DNA of 64,000 bases from Nocardia sienata NBRC 100364 (GCF_001613205.1 NZ_BDBX01000021.1:62001-126000), one strand, 5' to 3'; positions 53,761 to 63,571 are shown, counted from the first letter of the stretch. The notes: a model not told the origin generated them from the letters alone. Numbers and translations are program-made.

Positions 53761-53788
53761 TCAACCGACAGATATTCGTGTCGGATGA
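53761..53788 (+). promoter_or_regulatory. Stem-loop before the transporter start codon
   Basis: TCAACCGACA (53761-53770) and TGTCGGATGA (53779-53788) are 10-bp inverted arms with one mismatch and an 8-nt loop. The 3' arm ends at the AAGGG ribosome site (53788-53792), so the hairpin could hide it. It may be a second operator or an RNA control element. Confidence 0.45.
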
Positions 53789-53800
53789 AGGGCCCCGGCC

Positions 53801-55297
53801 ATGATCATTCTCGGAATCGCGATCAGTGTGCTCGCGGTAATCGGCATCGGCCTGCTGGTCGCCCGCAAGGTCGACGGTGACAGCGTCAACTTCCTCGTCG
53901 CCGGCCGATCACTGGGCCTGCCACTGGTCGCGGCGGGCCTGATGGGCCAGGCGGTCGACTCCAACGCCACCCTCGGCAACACCGACCTGGCCGGTTCGGT
54001 CGGCTTCTGGGCCGGGGCTTCACTACCGCTGGGTCTAGGCCTGTGCCTGCTGCTCACCGGCCTCTTCTTCGCCCGGCCGATGAACCGGATGGGCCTGTTG
54101 ACCCTGCCGGACTTCTATCGCATCAAATACGGCCGCGGGGTCGAATTCAGCGCCTCGATCCTGATGATCTTCAGCTTCTGCATCCTGCTGGCGGGCAACC
54201 TCGTCGCCGGCGGCTTCCTGTTCGAACGCTTTCTCGGTATCCCCTACACCGCCGGGGTCCTGCTCATCGTGGCGATCGTGCTGACCTACACCGTCACCGG
54301 CGGCATGTTCAGCGACGCATACACCGCACTCGCCCAGATGGTGATCACCGTGATCGGGTCGCTCGCCCTGCTCATCTGGGTGGGATCGACCTACGGGCTC
54401 GATATCCCCGAGGGCATGGGACCGTTCGACCTCGGGCAGCTCGGCAACAGTTCCGAAGGCGCCGTGGTGAACTGGGCGACGCTGATCGCCCTCGGGATCG
54501 GCGATATCGTCGCCATCGATTTCATGCAGCGTATCTTCTCGGCCCGCTCCCCCGAGATCGCCCGCCGGGCCTGTTTCATAGGCGCGGCCGGAACCGCCGT
54601 GGTCGGTATCCCTTATGCGCTGGTCGCCCTGGCCACCACCGATCTCGTCGGCGAAGGATCAGGTCCGCGCCTGCTGACCCTGCTGGACGAACACGCCCCG
54701 GCGGGTCTGGCGATCCTGGTGCTGTCGGCGATCGTGGCGGCGTCGTGCTCCACGGCCAACGGCGCCATCCTGGGCACGGCCTCGGTGGCGACCCGCAATA
54801 TCGCCGGTCGCACCGACCGGACCGACGCCGCCGGACGCGACACTCTGTTGCGAGATGTGCGGCTCACCATGATCCCCGTCGTCGCGGTGGCGATCTTCTT
54901 CGCGGTGGAGGTCCCACAGACCGGCATCCTGCTCACCCTGGCGTTCGACCTGATGCTGGCCGCACTGATCGTCCCGTTCGTCGCGGCCCACCTCACCTCG
55001 CGGATCACCACCGCCGCCGCGGTCGCGGCCATGGTGGCCGGGCTGGGTGTCCGGCTGGTCCTGTTCGTGCTCACCCCCACCATGTACGGGGTCCCGAACA
55101 CCGTTGCCCATATCGACAATTCGCTCATCGGCCCGGGTTTCGACGGCTGGCCCACCTTCTTCGGCCTTGCGGCCTCACTGCTGGCCTTCCTGGGCACTCT
55201 CGCCGTACAGCGGCTGCGCGAGCCCACGGAAAAGGCCGCGATCCCGGGGAATGTTCCCCCACTGCCCGCACCGGAACCCGTCGTCCAGCACGGCTGA
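53801..55297 (+). CDS. Sodium:solute symporter (SSS) family transporter
   Basis: A 498-residue transporter with about 13 membrane helices. SSS features: NFLVAGRSLGLPLVAAGLMGQAVDSNATLGN near the N-terminus, FYRIKYGRGVEFSASILMIFSF, LTYTVTGGMFSDAYTALAQMVI and LSAIVAASCSTANGAILGTASVATRNI, the second sodium-site region. It is the first gene of an operon with DUF1989 and urea/guanidine-carboxylase-like genes, so urea, guanidine or a related nitrogen compound is a likely substrate. ATG at 53801 with AAGGG 8 nt upstream. Confidence 0.9.
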   Translation: MIILGIAISVLAVIGIGLLVARKVDGDSVNFLVAGRSLGLPLVAAGLMGQAVDSNATLGNTDLAGSVGFWAGASLPLGLGLCLLLTGLFFARPMNRMGLLTLPDFYRIKYGRGVEFSASILMIFSFCILLAGNLVAGGFLFERFLGIPYTAGVLLIVAIVLTYTVTGGMFSDAYTALAQMVITVIGSLALLIWVGSTYGLDIPEGMGPFDLGQLGNSSEGAVVNWATLIALGIGDIVAIDFMQRIFSARSPEIARRACFIGAAGTAVVGIPYALVALATTDLVGEGSGPRLLTLLDEHAPAGLAILVLSAIVAASCSTANGAILGTASVATRNIAGRTDRTDAAGRDTLLRDVRLTMIPVVAVAIFFAVEVPQTGILLTLAFDLMLAALIVPFVAAHLTSRITTAAAVAAMVAGLGVRLVLFVLTPTMYGVPNTVAHIDNSLIGPGFDGWPTFFGLAASLLAFLGTLAVQRLREPTEKAAIPGNVPPLPAPEPVVQHG

Positions 55298-55402
55298 CCC
55301 GCCGTCCACGGCCGAGCCGGCCGGGTCCCGCTGCCCGGTTTCCGAACCGGTCGACCCCGCACGACCGGCCCGTCCTCCGGTCCCCACGAGCAAGGAAAGA
55401 TC

Positions 55403-56155
55403 ATGACGCCCACCACCGCCTCGACGACCGGCGCGCGCGCACACGCCCGCGCCCAGGCCTCGGCGACCGCGGCCACGCCTGCACTGCCCGAAGGGGTCGC
55501 GCTCGACGAGACCACCTGGACCGTCCGGCTACCACCCGGCGGTTACACGAGTACTGTGCTCGGGCGCGGCACCCGGCTGCGGCTCGCCGATCCGCACGGC
55601 GCGTCCTGCGCGCACCTGTTCCTACTGCGCGCGGACGCCCCGTGGGAACGTCTCAATGTCGCCGACACCGTGAAAGTGCCCTGGCAGGCCTATCTCGGTG
55701 CGGGACACCCGCTGCTGTCCGATCAAGGCCGCGTGCTGGCCACCGTGGTCGCCGACACCTCGGGCCGCCACGACGCACTCTGCGGACCCACCCGTGCGGG
55801 CCGGATGCTCCTGGAGCGCGCGGCCGCGAAACACGGACTGTCCCCGCGCGATATCGGTCCCACCCTCGCGTTCTTCCGCGGTGTGCGGGTGGACGGTGAC
55901 GGCACCCTCACCGCTATCGGCTCGGCCGGTGCCGGCGCCTACCTCGATCTGATCGTCCATCTGCCGGTGACCGTCCTGATCGCCGCTACCCCGCACCCCC
56001 TCGACGACACCCCGGTCACCGAACTCGACCTGGTCGCCTGGCCGGGCGATCCCGCCGTCGCGGCCGGCGCGAACCGCGACCCCGAATACCTGCGCGCCGT
56101 CCAGAACACCGAACAGGCCTGGTCGGCCGCCCGCACCCGACAGGAGTGGATATGA
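55403..56155 (+). CDS. DUF1989 protein (urea carboxylase-associated, larger subunit)
   Basis: A 250-residue member of the DUF1989 family. Conserved parts: [36 protein letters not shown] with the conserved Cys, [40 protein letters not shown] and [13 protein letters not shown]. In bacteria that use guanidine, two such proteins form carboxyguanidine deiminase (CgdA and CgdB), earlier called urea-carboxylase-associated proteins. Its stop overlaps the start of the second DUF1989 gene (ATGA). Confidence 0.85.
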   Translation: MTPTTASTTGARAHARAQASATAATPALPEGVALDETTWTVRLPPGGYTSTVLGRGTRLRLADPHGASCAHLFLLRADAPWERLNVADTVKVPWQAYLGAGHPLLSDQGRVLATVVADTSGRHDALCGPTRAGRMLLERAAAKHGLSPRDIGPTLAFFRGVRVDGDGTLTAIGSAGAGAYLDLIVHLPVTVLIAATPHPLDDTPVTELDLVAWPGDPAVAAGANRDPEYLRAVQNTEQAWSAARTRQEWI

Positions 56156-56775
56156 ACACCGCGACTCCGGCAGCGACCGTCGTACTCGACGCAGTGGTTC
56201 CGGCCTGCGCACCGTGGTCGGCGGTCGTGCGGGCCGGGCACCGACTCGACATCATCGATCTGCACGGCAACCAGGCCGTCGACTGCCTGCTGTACGCCGC
56301 GGACGACCACACCGACCGCTACAGCGCCCAGGCCACGGTCACCGCGCAGCGCAATATCTTCCTCACCACCGGCAGTGTGCTGCGTACCGACGCGGGCACG
56401 GCACTGATGACCGTGATCGTCGACGAGGTCGGCAATCACGACACCATCGCCGGAGCCTGCTCGCAGGAGTCCAATACGCTGCGCTACGGCCACCACACCC
56501 GCCACCAGCACGCCTGCGTGGAGAATTTCCTGGCCGAGGCGGCGAAATGGGGTATGGGCAAACGAGATCTGGTGTCCAACATCAACTGGTTCATGAACGT
56601 ACCGGTGGAGGCGGACGGCACCCTCGGTATCGTCGACGGCCGGTCCGCACCGGGCAAGACAGTGTCACTGCGTGCCGAGATCGACACCCTGGTCCTGGTT
56701 TCCAACTGTCCCCAGATCAACAACCCCTGCAACGGCTTCGATCCGACCCCCGTACGCATGGTGGTGACCCGGTGA
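56152..56775 (+). CDS. DUF1989 protein (urea carboxylase-associated, smaller subunit)
   Basis: A 207-residue DUF1989 protein. Conserved parts: [52 protein letters not shown] (zinc-ligand cysteine and nearby), [16 protein letters not shown] and [23 protein letters not shown]. It would be the partner of the 250-residue protein before it. GGAG precedes the ATG at 56152; the stop overlaps the GTG of the carboxylase gene. Both overlaps point to a fixed subunit ratio. Confidence 0.87.
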   Translation: MNTATPAATVVLDAVVPACAPWSAVVRAGHRLDIIDLHGNQAVDCLLYAADDHTDRYSAQATVTAQRNIFLTTGSVLRTDAGTALMTVIVDEVGNHDTIAGACSQESNTLRYGHHTRHQHACVENFLAEAAKWGMGKRDLVSNINWFMNVPVEADGTLGIVDGRSAPGKTVSLRAEIDTLVLVSNCPQINNPCNGFDPTPVRMVVTR

Positions 56776-58784
56776 CCGCGCCGGTGACGCTCGCCCCGGC
56801 ACCCGCCGCGGTCGCCGCGAGCCGCCGCGCGGTGGTCGAACGCCCGGGCCTGCTCACCACGGTGCAGGACTGGCCGGGCCGGACCGGCTACTGGCACGTC
56901 GGCGTACCGCCGTCGGGCCCGATGGACGATCTGTCGTTCCGCCTCGGCAACCGCGCGCTGGGCAACCCCGAGGGCGCGGCCGGACTGGAATGCACCATGG
57001 CCGGCCCGGCGCTACGGTTCTGCGAGGCGGCCTGGGTGTGCGTCACCGGCGCCCCTGTCACCGTGACGGTCGCCGGGCGACCCGTACCGCTGTGGCGGCC
57101 GGTGTTGGTGCCCGCCGGAGAGGTGCTCGATATCGGAACGATCCGTGGCCCGGGCATGCGCTGCTACGTGCTGGTATCCGGCGGACTGGCGCTCCCCGGG
57201 TACCTCGGGAGCGCCGCCACGTTCACTCTCGGCCGCTTCGGTGGCGTGGCCGGGCGCGCACTGGCCGCCGCCGATGTTGTCCCGATCGGCGCCGCACCGG
57301 GCCCGCCGACCGGGGCCGTACCCGGCGGTGAGCAACCCGTGCTGACCCACGACTGGGAACTGGCCGTCACCGAGGGGCCGCACGGGGCACCCGAGTTCTT
57401 CACCCGCGCCGATATCGATACGCTGCTGGCCGGTGTCTACGAGGTGCATTTCAACTCCGACCGCACCGGCGTCCGGCTCGTCGGTCCCAGACCCCGCTGG
57501 GCTCGCCCCGACGGTGGCGAGGCCGGACTGCATCCGTCGAATATCCACGACACCGCCTACAGCGTGGGCGCGCTGGATTTCACCGGGGACACCCCAATCC
57601 TGCTCGGCCCCGACGGGCCGAGCCTCGGTGGCTTCGTCTGCCCGGTGACCGTGACCGCCGCCGACCTGTGGAAGCTCGGTCAGCTGTGCCCGGGTGACCG
57701 GGTACGTTTCGTCCCGGTGCGCGCGGAGCGGGCCGCGTCACCGGCCGAACTGGGCCCCGCGCGCCGGGCGGGCTGGCCGATCGTGCTGTCCACCGGCGGC
57801 GACGGCGACGACGGAATCCTGCGGCACGGGGAAACCGCCGACGGCACCACGGTGACCTACCGGAGGGCGGGTGACGACGGAATTCTCGTGGAATACGGCG
57901 CCATGACCCTGGATCTCGAACTGCGGGCCCGCGTCCACGCATTGCACGAGCACCTGCTCGCCCGCGGTGAACGGGGTATCACCGAACTCACCCCGGGCGT
58001 TCGATCGCTGCAGGTCCGGGTCGAACCGCGCACACTGCGTATCGGTGCGGCCCTGGATCTCCTGGCCGAGGCGGAGGCCGCGCTACCGGCCGCGGAGGAC
58101 CTGGTCGTACCCAGTCGCACCGTGGATCTACCGCTGTCGTGGGACGATCCCGCGACCAGGGAGGCGATCACCCGCTATATGCACGGCGTCCGCGCCGACG
58201 CACCGTGGTGCCCATGGAATATCGAGTTCATCCGGCGGATGAACGGACTCGAGACCGTCGGCGATGTCTTCGATACCGTGTTCGCCGCCGAATACCTGGT
58301 GCTCGGATTGGGGGATGTCTATCTCGGTGCGCCACTGGCCACCCCGACCGACCCCCGGCACCGGCTGATCACCACCAAGTACAACCCGGCCCGGACCTGG
58401 ACCCCGGAGAACGCGGTCGGTATCGGCGGCGCCTACCTGTGCGTCTACGGCATGGAGGGCCCCGGTGGATATCAGTTCGTCGGCCGCACCACCCAGGTGT
58501 GGAGCCGGCGCACCGATACCGAGACCCCCTGGCTGCTGCGCTTCTTCGACCGGATCCGCTGGTATCCGGTGAGCGCGGAGGAACTACTCGATCTCCGTGC
58601 CGATATCGCCGCCGGGCGCGGCGAGTTACGCACCGGCCCAGGAGAATTCCGCCTCGCGGAACACCGCCGGTTCCTCACCGCGGAAGCGGAGTCGATCGAA
58701 TCGTTCCGGGCCCGGCAGGCGGCCGCCTTCGCGGCCGAACGCGAATCCTGGCGGCGCTCAGGCGAACTGGGCGATACACACTGA
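56772..58784 (+). CDS. Urea/guanidine-carboxylase-like protein lacking biotin domains
   Basis: A 670-residue protein that equals only the middle of a urea amidolyase/guanidine carboxylase. Residues about 18-310 are the AHS2/PxpC-like domain ([57 protein letters not shown]). Residues about 360-560 are the AHS1/PxpB-like domain ([86 protein letters not shown]). The rest matches the carboxylase C-terminal region ([29 protein letters not shown]). There is no N-terminal biotin carboxylase and no C-terminal biotin site. GTG start, coupled to the gene before. Confidence 0.85.
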   Translation: MTAPVTLAPAPAAVAASRRAVVERPGLLTTVQDWPGRTGYWHVGVPPSGPMDDLSFRLGNRALGNPEGAAGLECTMAGPALRFCEAAWVCVTGAPVTVTVAGRPVPLWRPVLVPAGEVLDIGTIRGPGMRCYVLVSGGLALPGYLGSAATFTLGRFGGVAGRALAAADVVPIGAAPGPPTGAVPGGEQPVLTHDWELAVTEGPHGAPEFFTRADIDTLLAGVYEVHFNSDRTGVRLVGPRPRWARPDGGEAGLHPSNIHDTAYSVGALDFTGDTPILLGPDGPSLGGFVCPVTVTAADLWKLGQLCPGDRVRFVPVRAERAASPAELGPARRAGWPIVLSTGGDGDDGILRHGETADGTTVTYRRAGDDGILVEYGAMTLDLELRARVHALHEHLLARGERGITELTPGVRSLQVRVEPRTLRIGAALDLLAEAEAALPAAEDLVVPSRTVDLPLSWDDPATREAITRYMHGVRADAPWCPWNIEFIRRMNGLETVGDVFDTVFAAEYLVLGLGDVYLGAPLATPTDPRHRLITTKYNPARTWTPENAVGIGGAYLCVYGMEGPGGYQFVGRTTQVWSRRTDTETPWLLRFFDRIRWYPVSAEELLDLRADIAAGRGELRTGPGEFRLAEHRRFLTAEAESIESFRARQAAAFAAERESWRRSGELGDTH

Positions 58785-58786
58785 AC

Positions 58787-58817
58787 GCCCGGCGCCGCCC
58801 GCACGGCGGCGCCGGGC
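58787..58817. terminator. Bidirectional hairpin terminator
   Basis: GCCCGGCGCCG (58787-58797) and CGGCGCCGGGC (58807-58817) form a perfect 11-bp stem with a 9-nt loop, between the convergent carboxylase and isochorismatase genes. Confidence 0.8.
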
Positions 58818-58829
58818 GCACCGCTGGGA

Positions 58830-59486
58830 TCAGGCCCCCGAAGTCACCACCGAGGGCTGCAACTGGCTCAGCATCTCGTCGGTACCGAGCACCATTCCGC
58901 AGCGGCGGGCGGTGTACTTGGAGGCGATCAGATGTTCCTCACGACTGAAATCGGCCACCGCGTCGTGCGCCAGAAACGGGTGGATATCGTTCATGAACGC
59001 CTCGGCCGCACTGAGCATGCAGCCCATATGGGCGTACACGCCGGTCACCACGAGCTGATCACGGTTACGGTAGCCGAGCAGTTGGCGCAGATCGGTACGC
59101 TGGAACGCCGAATAGCGCCATTTGGTGACCTGGATATCCTGCTCGCGGGGAGTCAGCGCGGCGATGACCTCGGTATCCGGGCCGTCCGACATACCGGTGC
59201 CCCAGAAATCGGCGAGCAGGCCGCGGCGGTCGGGATGCTGGTCGCCCGGCTGCATACTGTAGATCACCGGTATGCCCAGCTCGTGGCACCGATCGCGGAG
59301 CCGGACGATATTGTCGATCATCGTCGCGGCGGGGTCGCGATCGAGCTGATAGGCAGTGAGGAAATAGTTCTGCATGTCATGGATCAGCAGGGCGGCGCGA
59401 TCGGGATCGAGTCTCCAGGCCACTCTGTTGGTGATCTCGTCGTCCAACGGCGGCATCGCATAGGGTGCGATCGGCTGCATGGCCAT
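58830..59486 (-). CDS. entB: Isochorismatase (2,3-dihydro-DHB synthase), no carrier domain
   Basis: A 218-residue isochorismatase that turns isochorismate into 2,3-dihydro-2,3-dihydroxybenzoate and pyruvate. Catalytic Asp in LLIHDMQNYFL, Lys in VTKWRYSAFQRTDL, and GVYAHMGCMLSAAEAFMNDIHPF matches EntB/DhbB. EntB and DhbB have an aryl-carrier domain after residue 210; this protein stops there, and a separate carrier gene lies at 63318. It is the last gene of the entA-entC-entB run. Confidence 0.9.
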   Translation of the reverse strand: MAMQPIAPYAMPPLDDEITNRVAWRLDPDRAALLIHDMQNYFLTAYQLDRDPAATMIDNIVRLRDRCHELGIPVIYSMQPGDQHPDRRGLLADFWGTGMSDGPDTEVIAALTPREQDIQVTKWRYSAFQRTDLRQLLGYRNRDQLVVTGVYAHMGCMLSAAEAFMNDIHPFLAHDAVADFSREEHLIASKYTARRCGMVLGTDEMLSQLQPSVVTSGA

Positions 59487-59566
59487 GTCCGGAACTCCTC
59501 ATCTCTTGTGGCCCGCGACCTTTCGAGAAGGCCGTGGGCCCGGGCGCAGTGGCGAAAGGTGGTGGG

Positions 59567-60715
59567 TCAGGGCACCGCGGCGGGGCGGCCGGCCACGCCC
59601 AGCGGTCCGAGGACCCGCTGCAATTTCCCGGTGGTCTCGGCCAGTTCGTCTTCGGGATCGGATTCCGCGACGATGCCGCCACCGGCGTAGGCGACCAGGG
59701 TCCGGTTGTCGGCGGCGAGTTCGGCGCAGCGGATGCTGACCATCCATTCCCCGTTGCCCTCGGCGTCGCACCAGCCGACCGCGCCGGCGTAGAAGCCGCG
59801 TTCACCTTCGAGTTCGGCGATCAGCCGGGCGGCCGCCGCAGTGGGGGTACCGCAGATGGCCGGGGTCGGATGCAGTGCGGCGGCCAGCTCCAGCGCCGAC
59901 GGTCCGGCTACCGGGACGGTCGCGCTGATCGTGGTTCCGAGATGCCACATGGCCGGGGTCTCGGTGAGATCGGGGCGGGCGGGCGTGCGCACATCGGTGC
60001 ACCGATCACGCAGAACCCCGGCCACATGGTCCACCACGAAACCGTGCTCGTGCTGATCCTTCGCCGAACCGAGCAATGTCTCGGCGGCGATCCGATCGGC
60101 CAGCGCGTTCTCCGGCACCCGCCGGGCCGAACCCGCGAGCGGATGGCTGGTGACCTCGGTACCGATACGCCGCACCAGGATCTCCGGGCTGGAACCGACC
60201 AGATGCCGGCCGGTGAACAGACCACCGGCCGCGGACAGGTTCACCAGGTAGCCGTTACCGGCTGGATCGGTGGAGACCAGGAGATCCAACAGGTCGGCGG
60301 CACGCACGGCCCGGCCGGCCCGGGCCCGCAGCGCCCGGGCGAGCACGACCTTGCGCAGTGGGTGGGCGGGATCGGCCAGCAGCCGCACCGCGGCGCCCAC
60401 CCGGCGCAGGTGCTCCTCCGGCTCCGGAAGATGTTCGGTGACCGCGATATCGGGCGCGGTGACCGGCCGGGTGGTCCGCGGGCCGTCGGTCACCGCGATG
60501 TTTTCGGGGGCCCACAGCGCGGCCGGTGCGCCCGGGGTGAACGGTAGCGCGCCGACGATATGGGAGACCCGGCGCGCACGCAGCTGCGCGACGGCTTCGG
60601 CGGGACTGTGGAAGACACGCCCTCCGGCAGACGCGGTCACGGTGCGCTGCGGCCGGGACAGGACAAAAGCGGGATCCGCGGGATACGCGGAGTTCTCGGC
60701 GTTGATGGTGATCAT
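59567..60715 (-). CDS. entC: Isochorismate synthase (EntC/DhbC type)
   Basis: A 382-residue chorismate-utilising enzyme that isomerises chorismate to isochorismate. Features: VVLARALRARAG, VGSSPEILVRRIGTEVTSHPLAGSARR with the HPLAGSARR motif of isochorismate synthases in place of PIKGT, DQHEHGFVVDHV and HPTPAICGTPTAAAARLI. ATG 60715 follows AGAGG and lies 10 bp after the entA stop. The gap to entB is 80 bp. Confidence 0.9.
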   Translation of the reverse strand: MITINAENSAYPADPAFVLSRPQRTVTASAGGRVFHSPAEAVAQLRARRVSHIVGALPFTPGAPAALWAPENIAVTDGPRTTRPVTAPDIAVTEHLPEPEEHLRRVGAAVRLLADPAHPLRKVVLARALRARAGRAVRAADLLDLLVSTDPAGNGYLVNLSAAGGLFTGRHLVGSSPEILVRRIGTEVTSHPLAGSARRVPENALADRIAAETLLGSAKDQHEHGFVVDHVAGVLRDRCTDVRTPARPDLTETPAMWHLGTTISATVPVAGPSALELAAALHPTPAICGTPTAAAARLIAELEGERGFYAGAVGWCDAEGNGEWMVSIRCAELAADNRTLVAYAGGGIVAESDPEDELAETTGKLQRVLGPLGVAGRPAAVP

Positions 60716-60724
60716 CCTCTCGTG

Positions 60725-61531
60725 TCACATATCCAGCGTTGCGCCGCCGTCGACCCGCAGGTCGTGCATGGTGATGTGGCGCGCGGCATCGGAAACCAGG
60801 AAGCGGACGGCGGCGGCGATATCGGCGGGATCGGCGATCCGCCGCAACGGGATGCCCAGCCGGTAGTTCTCGGGGTCGCCGTCGAGCAGGCTGATCCGCC
60901 CGGCCTCACCGAGACCGTTCTCGTCCGAGTCGGCGTACATTCCGCGCAGCATCGGGGTATCGGTGGAACCCGGGGAGACCAGGTTGACCCGGACCCCGTG
61001 CGGTGCCACCTGAAGCGCGAGCGAGCGGGTGAACGCCGTGGCCGCGGCCTTCGCGGCACCGTAGGCGGCGAGATTCACCCGGGGGACGGTGGCGGAGTTG
61101 GAGGAGACGACCACGATGGAACCGGTTCCGGCGGCGACCATTTCGCGGGCGGCGCGCTGGGCCACGTAAACGGCGCCGCCCGCGTTGACGGCCACACAGC
61201 GCTGCCACTCCTCCGGAGAGGTGTCCAGGGCGGAGCCGCCGATCATCGCGCCGGCGGCGTGAACGACCACCCGGGGTGTGCCACGTTCGGCGAGCTCCTT
61301 GTCGAAGGCTTCGGCGACCGCTGCGGCGTCACTGATATCGACTTCGGCGGATGTCACGCCGGTGCCCTCGTGCTGCCGCCCGAGCCTGGCCGCGACCTCG
61401 TGCACCCGGGAGTCCCTGTCCCACAGAGCGATATTCGCGGAATCGCCGGCGAGTTCGGCGGCGATCGCCGCACCGATTCCCCCTGCGGCTCCGGTGACGA
61501 CTACCCCTTCGCCCCATTGCTTCGTGACCAT
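60725..61531 (-). CDS. entA: 2,3-dihydro-2,3-dihydroxybenzoate dehydrogenase
   Basis: A 268-residue short-chain dehydrogenase that oxidises dihydro-DHB to 2,3-dihydroxybenzoate with NAD. NAD motif GAAGGIGAAIA near residue 14; catalytic Ser in VVVSSNSATVPR and YGAAKAAATAF for YxxxK (Y-GAA-K). The ATG at 61531 shares its first base with an IdeR-type box, leaving no leader, so the start may lie further in (M or V codons later) or the message may begin at the ATG. Confidence 0.88.
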   Translation of the reverse strand: MVTKQWGEGVVVTGAAGGIGAAIAAELAGDSANIALWDRDSRVHEVAARLGRQHEGTGVTSAEVDISDAAAVAEAFDKELAERGTPRVVVHAAGAMIGGSALDTSPEEWQRCVAVNAGGAVYVAQRAAREMVAAGTGSIVVVSSNSATVPRVNLAAYGAAKAAATAFTRSLALQVAPHGVRVNLVSPGSTDTPMLRGMYADSDENGLGEAGRISLLDGDPENYRLGIPLRRIADPADIAAAVRFLVSDAARHITMHDLRVDGGATLDM

Positions 61532-61549
61532 TAGGTTAGCCTAACCTGA
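61531..61549. promoter_or_regulatory. IdeR/DmdR-type iron box
   Basis: TTAGGTTAGCCTAACCTGA matches the 19-bp IdeR consensus with GGTTAGCCTAACC as a perfect palindrome. It lies between entA (minus) and entE (plus, start 61618), so iron-bound IdeR would shut off both. It is the only such box I see in the window. Confidence 0.85.
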
Positions 61550-61617
61550 AGTTACACCGTAAGGCTAGCATTCCGGTGTGACGTGTAACAAGATCGCTGA
61601 TCGGAAAGAGGTGCTCC

Positions 61618-63270
61618 ATGCCATCGCCCGCCCTCCCCGGTTTCACACCGTGGCCGCCGGACCTGGCCGACCGGTATCGCACCGAAAAATATTGGACCGG
61701 TGACACTTTCGGTGGCCTGCTGACAGCGCGCGCCACGACGAACCCGGAAGCGATCGCAGTCGTGGACGCCGCGAACCGCTGGACCTACGCCGAACTCGAG
61801 CACCGGTCCCGGTCGCTGGCCACTGGATTCGCCCGGCTCGGCATCCGGCCGCGCGACCGCGTCCTGGTCCAGCTGCCCAACCGCGCCGAATTCGTCGAAG
61901 TGATCTTCGCGCTCTTCCACCTGGGCGCTCTGCCGGTGTTCTGCCTGCCCGCGCACCGGGAGGCCGAGCTGATCCCCATCGCCACGGCGAGCGGAGCCGT
62001 CGCGATGGTCACCTGCGCCCGGCATCAGCGGTTCGACCATGCCGCACTGGCCGAGACGGTCCGGCGCGAGGTCGAGACCCTGCGGCACGTATTGCTGGTC
62101 ACCGACGATCCCGCACACGAATTCGCCGCGGGCGCCGCGGACCTCGCCGACTACCGGGACGAGCCCGGCGAGCTCACCGAGCCGGACGCCGGGGATGTCG
62201 CCTTCCTGCAGTTGTCCGGCGGCAGTACCGGAATTCCCAAACTCATCCCCCGCACCCACGACGACTACCTCTACAGCGTGCGGCGCAGTGCCGAGATCAC
62301 CGAACTGGGTCCCGATACCGTCTATATGGCGACATTGCCTATCGCGCACAACTTCCCGATGAGTTCCCCGGGCATCCTCGGCGCGCTCTACGCGGGCGGC
62401 ACCGTGGCCATGACCCCCGACCCGACCCCCTCGACGGCGTTCGCGGCCATCGAGCGTTTCGGTGTCACCATCACCGGCCTGGTCCCGCCGCTGGCGCGGC
62501 TGTGGGTCGAGCGGGCGGAGAAGGGCGGCGAACTCCCCGATCTGTCCAGCCTGAAGGTGGTCCAGGTGGGCGGCGCCCGCTGCCCGGACGAACTGGCCCG
62601 CCGGATCGGTCCGGCGCTGGGTGTCACCCTGCAGCAGGTGTTCGGTATGGCGGAGGGACTGGTCTGCTACACCCGGCTCGACGATCCGATCGACGTGGTG
62701 GTCGGCACCCAGGGCCGGCCGATGTCGGATTACGATCGGATCAGGATCGTCGACGACGCGGACGCGGACGTCGCGCCGGGCGCCGACGGGAACCTGCTGA
62801 CCCAGGGCCCGTACACGATCCGCGGCTACTACGACAATCCCGAGGCCGATGCCCGCAGCTTCACCGCGGACGGCTGGTACCGCACCGGCGATATCGTCTC
62901 GCTGCGGCCGGACGGGAACCTGGTCGTGAAGGGCCGGGCCGGCGATTGGGTCAACCGCGGCGGCGAGAAGGTGTCGGCCGAAGAGCTCGAGGCCCATCTG
63001 CTCGAACATCCCGGGATCCGGGACGCGGTGATCGTCGGGACCCCCGATCCCGTACTCGGACAGCGTATCTGCGCCTTCGTGCAACCCCTCGATCCCGAGG
63101 CGCCGCCCACGCTGACCACGGTGCGCACTTTCGTCCGGGAACGCGGTATCGCGGCCTGGAAGATGCCGGACGCGGTGGTCACCGTCGCCGATTTCCCCGA
63201 GACCGGAGTGGGCAAGACCAGCCGCCGCGAGCTGCGCCGACTGCTCGCCGAGGGGCACCGCACCGCGTGA
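61618..63270 (+). CDS. entE: 2,3-dihydroxybenzoate-AMP ligase
   Basis: A 550-residue stand-alone adenylation enzyme that activates 2,3-dihydroxybenzoate and loads it on an aryl carrier protein. Core motifs: A3 LSGGSTGIPKLIPRTHDDY, A4/A5 LPIAHNFPMSSPG and QQVFGMAEGLVCYTRLDDP, A7 YRTGDIV, A8 VKGRAGDWVNRGGEKVSAEE and A10 GKTSRREL. IAHNFPMSSPG with the Asn is the DHB-type specificity mark. AGAGG precedes the ATG by 8 nt. Divergent from entA under the same iron box. Confidence 0.93.
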   Translation: MPSPALPGFTPWPPDLADRYRTEKYWTGDTFGGLLTARATTNPEAIAVVDAANRWTYAELEHRSRSLATGFARLGIRPRDRVLVQLPNRAEFVEVIFALFHLGALPVFCLPAHREAELIPIATASGAVAMVTCARHQRFDHAALAETVRREVETLRHVLLVTDDPAHEFAAGAADLADYRDEPGELTEPDAGDVAFLQLSGGSTGIPKLIPRTHDDYLYSVRRSAEITELGPDTVYMATLPIAHNFPMSSPGILGALYAGGTVAMTPDPTPSTAFAAIERFGVTITGLVPPLARLWVERAEKGGELPDLSSLKVVQVGGARCPDELARRIGPALGVTLQQVFGMAEGLVCYTRLDDPIDVVVGTQGRPMSDYDRIRIVDDADADVAPGADGNLLTQGPYTIRGYYDNPEADARSFTADGWYRTGDIVSLRPDGNLVVKGRAGDWVNRGGEKVSAEELEAHLLEHPGIRDAVIVGTPDPVLGQRICAFVQPLDPEAPPTLTTVRTFVRERGIAAWKMPDAVVTVADFPETGVGKTSRRELRRLLAEGHRTA

Positions 63271-63279
63271 GCCCCGATG

Positions 63280-63310
63280 CCGCGGACCGCGCCGGGCGCG
63301 CGGTCCGCGG
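63280..63310. terminator. Bidirectional hairpin terminator
   Basis: CCGCGGACCGCGC (63280-63292) and GCGCGGTCCGCGG (63298-63310) form a perfect 13-bp stem with a 5-nt loop between convergent entE and the carrier protein gene. Confidence 0.85.
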
Positions 63311-63317
63311 TGCCCGG

Positions 63318-63560
63318 TCACGGGCACAGCACCTCCAGCCAGGACTCCAGAACGGGGTCACCGGCCAGCATCAGCGGGTCGACGGTCTCGTGCCCCTCCG
63401 ACCGCCATTTCTCCACCAGTTCCATGATGCGCACCGAATCCAGTCCGGCGTCGAGCAGATTGGTGTCGGTGGACAGTTCCTCCGGCGCCACGCCCAGCAG
63501 ATCGGCCACATCGCGGATGAAGTGGTCGCGGTCGGCCACCGCGGTCGGCTCGTTCGTCAT
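63318..63560 (-). CDS. Stand-alone aryl carrier protein
   Basis: An 80-residue carrier protein. The phosphopantetheine serine is in LLDAGLDSVRIMELVEKWR near residue 42, the aryl-carrier version of the motif (compare GLDSVR of EntB). It supplies the domain missing from the isochorismatase at 58830 and would be loaded by EntE. ATG at 63560 with AGGAGG 6 nt upstream, 11 bp after the siderophore-interacting gene. Confidence 0.88.
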   Translation of the reverse strand: MTNEPTAVADRDHFIRDVADLLGVAPEELSTDTNLLDAGLDSVRIMELVEKWRSEGHETVDPLMLAGDPVLESWLEVLCP

Positions 63561-63571
63561 CTCTGTCCTCC

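Noticed and set aside
53620..53800. A guanidine-I (ykkC) riboswitch before the SSS/DUF1989 operon
   Set aside because: The gene content invites it, but the conserved ACGG-type segments of that riboswitch are not there; only two inverted repeats are visible.
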